Assembly: GCA_938023895.1 (NCBI GenBank)
Contig: CALJDH010000160.1
Location: 1-10,808, forward strand
DNA: 10,808 bases
Source of the DNA: an uncultured Aliiroseovarius sp.
GTDB taxonomy: Bacteria > Pseudomonadota > Alphaproteobacteria > Rhodobacterales > Rhodobacteraceae
Direction of reading: 5' to 3'
Within the stretch, counting starts at the first letter, position 1. Each line of letters starts with the position of its first letter. Positions 7,024 through 10,808 of this stretch are shown piece by piece. Under the pieces are notes generated by a model that worked only from the letters and a program-made list of their open reading frames with translations, ran no database searches and was not told where the DNA came from. Made by a program: the position numbers and the translations under genes.

Positions 7024-7038
7024 AGGGGCAAAGCCCCT
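7024..7038. terminator. Small hairpin between convergent genes, candidate terminator
   Basis: AGGGGC (7024-7029), loop AAA, GCCCCT (7033-7038): perfect 6-bp stem located 10 bases beyond the minus-strand gene's stop codon. Neither side has a strong T-run, so it would be a weak or Rho-assisted terminator. Its position just past the minus-strand gene makes that transcript the more likely client. Confidence 0.5.
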
Positions 7039-7048
7039 ATTGCTCAAG

Positions 7049-7450
7049 CTATCCCTTGATCAGCCGATCAGCCTTCTTGCGCACCAGCATCGTGCGCAAG
7101 TCGTGCATCGCCAGCAAAAGCGCGTCGGTGACCTGTTCCAGATCCTCATCTGAGGCCCGCGCCTGCGCCCAATGCGTCGTCAGGTTCAGGTGATCAACCG
7201 TGCGCAGGATGTCGTCAATCTCGCGCTGCTTCAGTTGCGCACGGCGCTGCTCCATCCACTCGGCAATCGCGGCATTGTCCTCGTCAGACAATTCGCGACC
7301 GCCTTGGGGTTTCACATCGCCGTTTTTGATGTTCAAAACCGCGATCTGGTCCAACTCGATCCGACGCTGCCGATTTTCCGTATCCACCTTGAACACGAAG
7401 GCTCCGTTTTCACGGACACGGAAATAATAGTCAGGCAGGACAGCGGACAT
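7049..7450 (-). CDS. Small conserved protein of unknown function, 133 aa
   Basis: I recognise this as a protein conserved among Rhodobacterales but without a known function. The preferred start is ATG at 7450-7448, preceded on the minus strand by AAAGG about 7 bases away; the frame extends to 7522 but that would overlap the aminotransferase's 3' end. The protein begins MSAVLPDYYFRVRENGAFVF, with a beta-rich N-terminal half (YYFRVR, VFKVD, RIELDQIAVLNIKNG; residues ~7-46) and an alpha-helical second half from ~56 (SDEDNAAIAEWMEQRRAQL), ending with an ITDALLLAMHDLRT-like helix and a basic tail (VRKKADRLIKG). No signal peptide or membrane segment, so probably cytosolic. It lies 32 bases downstream of the aspartate aminotransferase gene on the same strand with no terminator between them, so the two are probably co-transcribed. 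Confidence 0.82.
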   Translation of the reverse strand: MSAVLPDYYFRVRENGAFVFKVDTENRQRRIELDQIAVLNIKNGDVKPQGGRELSDEDNAAIAEWMEQRRAQLKQREIDDILRTVDHLNLTTHWAQARASDEDLEQVTDALLLAMHDLRTMLVRKKADRLIKG

Positions 7451-7482
7451 CTGGGACCTTTCGATTCGGATCGCCTTTGGTT

Positions 7483-8760
<1,278 letters not shown>

Positions 8761-8791
8761 GTGTATCGACAATGTATGAGGAGAGACAGGC

Positions 8792-9187
8792 ATGGAACAG
8801 ACTGCAGCGAACGGCGATTGGTTTTCCGAGGACGCCGCGACCTTCGGGGATCGCCTGGCCGCCGCCCGCGAAGCCGAAAACATGTCGCAATCCGCATTGG
8901 CCCGACGGCTGGGTGTGAAACTGAAAACCCTGCGCGGATGGGAAGAGGATTTGTCCGAACCTCGCGCCAATAAATTGCAGATGGTGTCGGGCGTGTTGAA
9001 CGTTTCGATGCGCTGGCTGTTGACCGGAGAAGGGGAAGGCGTAGAAGAACCGACGGCTCACGACGCTGATGCCCCGGAAGTGCGCGATCTTCTGCTTGAA
9101 ATCCGCGACATCAAAATGCAGATGAGCCGCTCGGCCGAGCAGTTGGGCCGACTGGAAAAACGCCTGCGTAAGCGGCTGGAAGGATAA
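8792..9187 (+). CDS. XRE-type helix-turn-helix regulator with C-terminal coiled coil, 131 aa
   Basis: DNA-binding transcription factor of unknown target. Shine-Dalgarno GAGGAGA (8778-8784) lies 7 bases before ATG 8792. Residues ~17-79 are a Cro/CI-type HTH: FGDRLAAAREAENMSQSALARRLGVKLKTLRGWEEDLSEPRANKL, then the VLNVSMRWLLTGEG ending typical of XRE domains, with the recognition helix around LKTLRGWEE (44-52). After an acidic linker (82-95), residues ~96-130 form a charged heptad-like helix (VRDLLLEIRDIKMQM, then LGRLEKRLRKRL), probably an oligomerisation coiled coil. sdhE begins 3 bases after the stop codon, with its ribosome site inside this gene's 3' end, so the two are surely co-transcribed and translationally coupled. 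Autoregulation through the upstream inverted repeat is a reasonable inference. I cannot name a characterised orthologue. Confidence 0.9.
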   Translation: MEQTAANGDWFSEDAATFGDRLAAAREAENMSQSALARRLGVKLKTLRGWEEDLSEPRANKLQMVSGVLNVSMRWLLTGEGEGVEEPTAHDADAPEVRDLLLEIRDIKMQMSRSAEQLGRLEKRLRKRLEG

Positions 9188-9190
9188 GAC

Positions 9191-9499
9191 ATGAGCGGAA
9201 TTCCCTATGATCAGCTGAAGGAAACACCCGGCGCGCGCGTAGGCGAAACGCCCGAGCACCGTGTAAAGCGTCTGGCCATGCGCTCGATGCGGCGCGGGAT
9301 CAAAGAGATGGACATCATCCTGACGCGATATGCGGATGATCATCTGGAAAACATGACTACCGAAGAGCTGGACCTGTATGAGGCGTTGCTTGGGGAAAAC
9401 GATCAGGATCTCTATCAGTGGGTGTCGGGCCAGCAGGATGCCCCCGAGGCGCTGTCCGAGCTGATTTCGAAGATCGCGCAGCATATGCAGTCGCGCTGA
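9191..9499 (+). CDS. sdhE: FAD assembly factor SdhE (succinate dehydrogenase assembly factor 2), 102 aa
   Basis: Small cytosolic chaperone that promotes covalent attachment of FAD to the flavoprotein subunit of succinate dehydrogenase (and fumarate reductase where present); homologue of bacterial SdhE/YgfY and mitochondrial Sdh5/SDHAF2. The defining RGxxE motif is present as Arg35-Gly36-Ile-Lys-Glu39 in MRSMRRGIKEMDIIL, followed by the second family block MTTEELDLYEALLGENDQDLYQW (55-77) with its DQDLYxW signature. The ~100-residue length and the all-helical composition fit the family; an N-terminal ~20-residue Pro/Gly-containing tail is longer than in E. coli. The ribosome site AAGGA (9180-9184) lies within the end of the upstream regulator gene. 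No sdhCDAB genes are in the window, so SdhE is encoded away from its client, as is common. Confidence 0.94.
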   Translation: MSGIPYDQLKETPGARVGETPEHRVKRLAMRSMRRGIKEMDIILTRYADDHLENMTTEELDLYEALLGENDQDLYQWVSGQQDAPEALSELISKIAQHMQSR

Positions 9500-9509
9500 T
9501 TGGCAGGCG

Positions 9510-9522
9510 ATTTTCCGAAAAT
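9510..9522. promoter_or_regulatory. 13-bp perfect palindrome upstream of MarR gene, candidate operator
   Basis: ATTTTC (9510-9515) and GAAAAT (9517-9522) are exact inverted arms around a single C, 10 bases after the sdhE stop and 93 bases before the MarR-type gene. The short odd-length palindrome is the sort of site bound by MarR-family dimers. A second, looser inverted repeat CTGAA (9560-9564)/TTCAG (9574-9578) lies closer to the gene. No confident -35/-10 pair was found. Confidence 0.4.
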
Positions 9523-9615
9523 TGTTCTGAACTCCGTGACGGTTTTCCACGATATTTAACTGAATGTTCTTCTTTCAGGCTCAAGAGTCGTCTCAGTAAC
9601 GGTTCGGAGAGACGG

Positions 9616-10113
9616 ATGAGCATGCATTTGCAAATCGGGCAAACGGTCAATCATGGCTTTGTTGTGCAGTATCTTGAGGCGCTGGCGTTGGTTGAGCGTT
9701 TGCACAGGTTGCTCTTGGATGTGATCAAGGATGAGTTTGAGCGTGTTGGCGTGTTGGAAGTAAACGCGGTTCAGGCGCTTTTGCTGTTCAACATCGGCGA
9801 CAACGAAGTCACGGCGGGCGAGCTGAAAAGCCGTGGGTATTATCAGGGCTCGAACGTGTCCTACAACCTGAAAAAACTGGTCGAGATGGGCTATATGCAC
9901 CATCAACGCTGCGAGATTGATCGCCGTTCCGTGCGGGTGCGCCTGACAGAAAAAGGTCGTTCGATCCGTGACATCGTCGCTGGATTGTTCGAGCGTCACG
10001 CGGACGGGCTGCAGTCGCGGGATGTACTGTCCTCGGACGGGATCAACGACATCAATACCGCGTTGAAACGGGTCGAGCGCTATTGGACCGACCAGATCCG
10101 CTATATCTATTGA
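9616..10113 (+). CDS. MarR-family winged-helix regulator, LdtR-like, 165 aa
   Basis: Cytoplasmic dimeric transcription factor. ATG 9616 has GGAGA at 9606-9610 (5-base gap); ATG 9622 is too far, and the longer frame from 9418 would overlap sdhE. Residues ~50-115 form the winged helix: VNAVQALLLFNIGDNEVTAGELKSRG, recognition helix region GYYQGSNVSYNLKKLVEMGY (74-93) and wing DRRSVRVRLTEKG (102-114). Long helices at both ends (11-45 and 115-162) provide the dimer interface. The block QGSNVSYNLKKLV and the DRRSVRV wing match, as I remember them, the LdtR group of alphaproteobacteria, which regulates L,D-transpeptidase (cell wall) genes and stress or motility functions in Liberibacter and Rhizobiales. 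The assignment to MarR is secure; to LdtR it is likely but unverified. Its 3' end overlaps the convergent DUF1194 gene by 7 bases. Confidence 0.9.
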   Translation: MSMHLQIGQTVNHGFVVQYLEALALVERLHRLLLDVIKDEFERVGVLEVNAVQALLLFNIGDNEVTAGELKSRGYYQGSNVSYNLKKLVEMGYMHHQRCEIDRRSVRVRLTEKGRSIRDIVAGLFERHADGLQSRDVLSSDGINDINTALKRVERYWTDQIRYIY

Positions 10114-10808
10114 GTTTCGTTTGGAAGTGTTGGGGCGGGGGATGCGTTTGACACCATCACGCCCTGAACTTCGCGCAACAGCTTCTTGATCATCGCGGTT
10201 TCGAACTCTTTGAAGCTTTCGGCCTGCATGGTGAAACTGCCAAACCCGTGCAGGACGTAAGCTTCAAAATACGAGGTCAGATCGCGTCCCGGGACTGATG
10301 CGCCGACGACCAATGCATTCACGACGACATTTCGTAGTCGCAGATCCTCTTGCACGTCTTGCGGACGCGGGCCAGAGTTCGATTGTCCGTCTCCAGACAA
10401 ATCCAAGCTGTGGGACCAGCAGTCGGGGCGCTGTTGCAGCAGTTCGGCCCCGAATAGCATGGCGCGTCCCAATCCGGTAGAGGGATCAGCAGGGACGCGT
10501 TCGGTTTGGCGCAGGACACTGGCAATGTCCGAGATTACGGTTTCCGAGGTCAGGGCAGTCCAGTTTTGCAGCACCCGCTGATTGCTTGGGCCGCTCCACT
10601 CGAAGACGCTCAGTTCGATAACGGTCTCGGACGAGGCCAAAAGTTTCTCGACCACTTCGGGGCTTTCCAGCGCGGCGGCCAAGCCATCCAGTTGCAGGCG
10701 ATACTCGTAACGGTCGACCGAAGCCGAGACATCTAGCCCCAGCGCAAGCGCTTGCCGGCACTGGGATTGAGAAACGGCCATTTGTGGAAGTGCACAGGTC
10801 AAGCCGAT
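10107..10808 (-). CDS. DUF1194 von Willebrand factor A-like protein (5' end outside window)
   Basis: Member of a family of exported proteins of unknown function with a VWA-type fold. The minus-strand frame is open to the right edge (first visible residues Ile-Gly-Leu-Thr-Cys), so the start and most of a probable signal peptide are missing; the TTG at 10802 and the ATG at 10781 are unlikely starts. About 233 residues are visible. The MIDAS-type metal motif DVSASVD lies at visible residues 26-32 (DxSxS), directly after CRQALALGL; STGLGRAMLFG and LDLSGDGQSNSGPRP are the other conserved VWA/DUF1194 blocks. The C-terminus ends in a Pro/Ser-rich tail (SNASPAPTLPN). VWA domains usually mediate metal-dependent protein binding, so a periplasmic or surface adhesion or scaffolding role is possible, but this is inference. 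The gene converges on, and overlaps by 7 bases, the MarR-type gene, with no terminator between them. Confidence 0.88.
   Translation of the reverse strand: MGLTCALPQMAVSQSQCRQALALGLDVSASVDRYEYRLQLDGLAAALESPEVVEKLLASSETVIELSVFEWSGPSNQRVLQNWTALTSETVISDIASVLRQTERVPADPSTGLGRAMLFGAELLQQRPDCWSHSLDLSGDGQSNSGPRPQDVQEDLRLRNVVVNALVVGASVPGRDLTSYFEAYVLHGFGSFTMQAESFKEFETAMIKKLLREVQGVMVSNASPAPTLPNETQ

Noticed and set aside
7058..7072. TTGATCAGCCGATCAG as a possible second FNR-type site
   Set aside because: Half-site spacing is wrong for TTGAT-N4-ATCAA, and it lies inside the 3' end of a coding sequence.
9418..9615. Longer start of the MarR-type protein overlapping sdhE
   Set aside because: The extension lies in another frame of sdhE, has no ribosome site and is outside the MarR family length.

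Overview
The window looks like chromosome of an alphaproteobacterium of the Rhodobacteraceae (Roseobacter-type) group. The evidence is moderately high GC, a class I (archaeal-type) lysyl-tRNA synthetase, a DUF1194 protein, an SdhE gene behind a small XRE regulator, an LdtR-like MarR regulator and GC-rich hairpins typical of that family. This is gene-content inference; no rRNA or other phylogenetic marker is present. I see no insertion sequence, prophage, CRISPR array, tRNA or toxin-antitoxin pair. Most of the window reads as ordinary core genome.

Layout, left to right. (1) The 3' end of lysK (+), closed by a clear intrinsic terminator. (2) A 763-residue pectate-lyase/GH28-like right-handed beta-helix protein (+), an isolated gene between two terminators. 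(3) A PPK2-type polyphosphate kinase (+), alone between terminators, with a perfect FNR/FnrL-type box about 55 bases upstream of its start. (4) An MltB-family lytic transglycosylase lipoprotein (+), followed after 51 bases by a NorM-like MATE exporter (+), possibly co-transcribed. (5) A 148-base convergent intergenic region holding two perfect hairpins. (6) On the minus strand, an aspartate aminotransferase followed 32 bases later by a small conserved protein of unknown function. (7) Divergent from these, a small XRE-type regulator and sdhE, 3 bases apart and almost certainly one operon. (8) An LdtR-like MarR regulator (+) whose 3' end overlaps by 7 bases the 3' end of a minus-strand DUF1194 (VWA-like) gene that runs off the right edge.

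Two functional themes appear. One is energy and redox: SdhE supports flavinylation of succinate dehydrogenase, and PPK2 links polyphosphate to nucleotide pools with apparent oxygen-responsive control. The other is the cell envelope: MltB cuts peptidoglycan, LdtR-type regulators control L,D-transpeptidase genes in relatives, and the beta-helix protein probably binds or modifies polysaccharide. The regulatory site upstream of ppk2 is the most specific observation. I did not find a convincing new multi-gene system; the beta-helix protein and the regulator-sdhE pair are the best candidates for unexplored biology.
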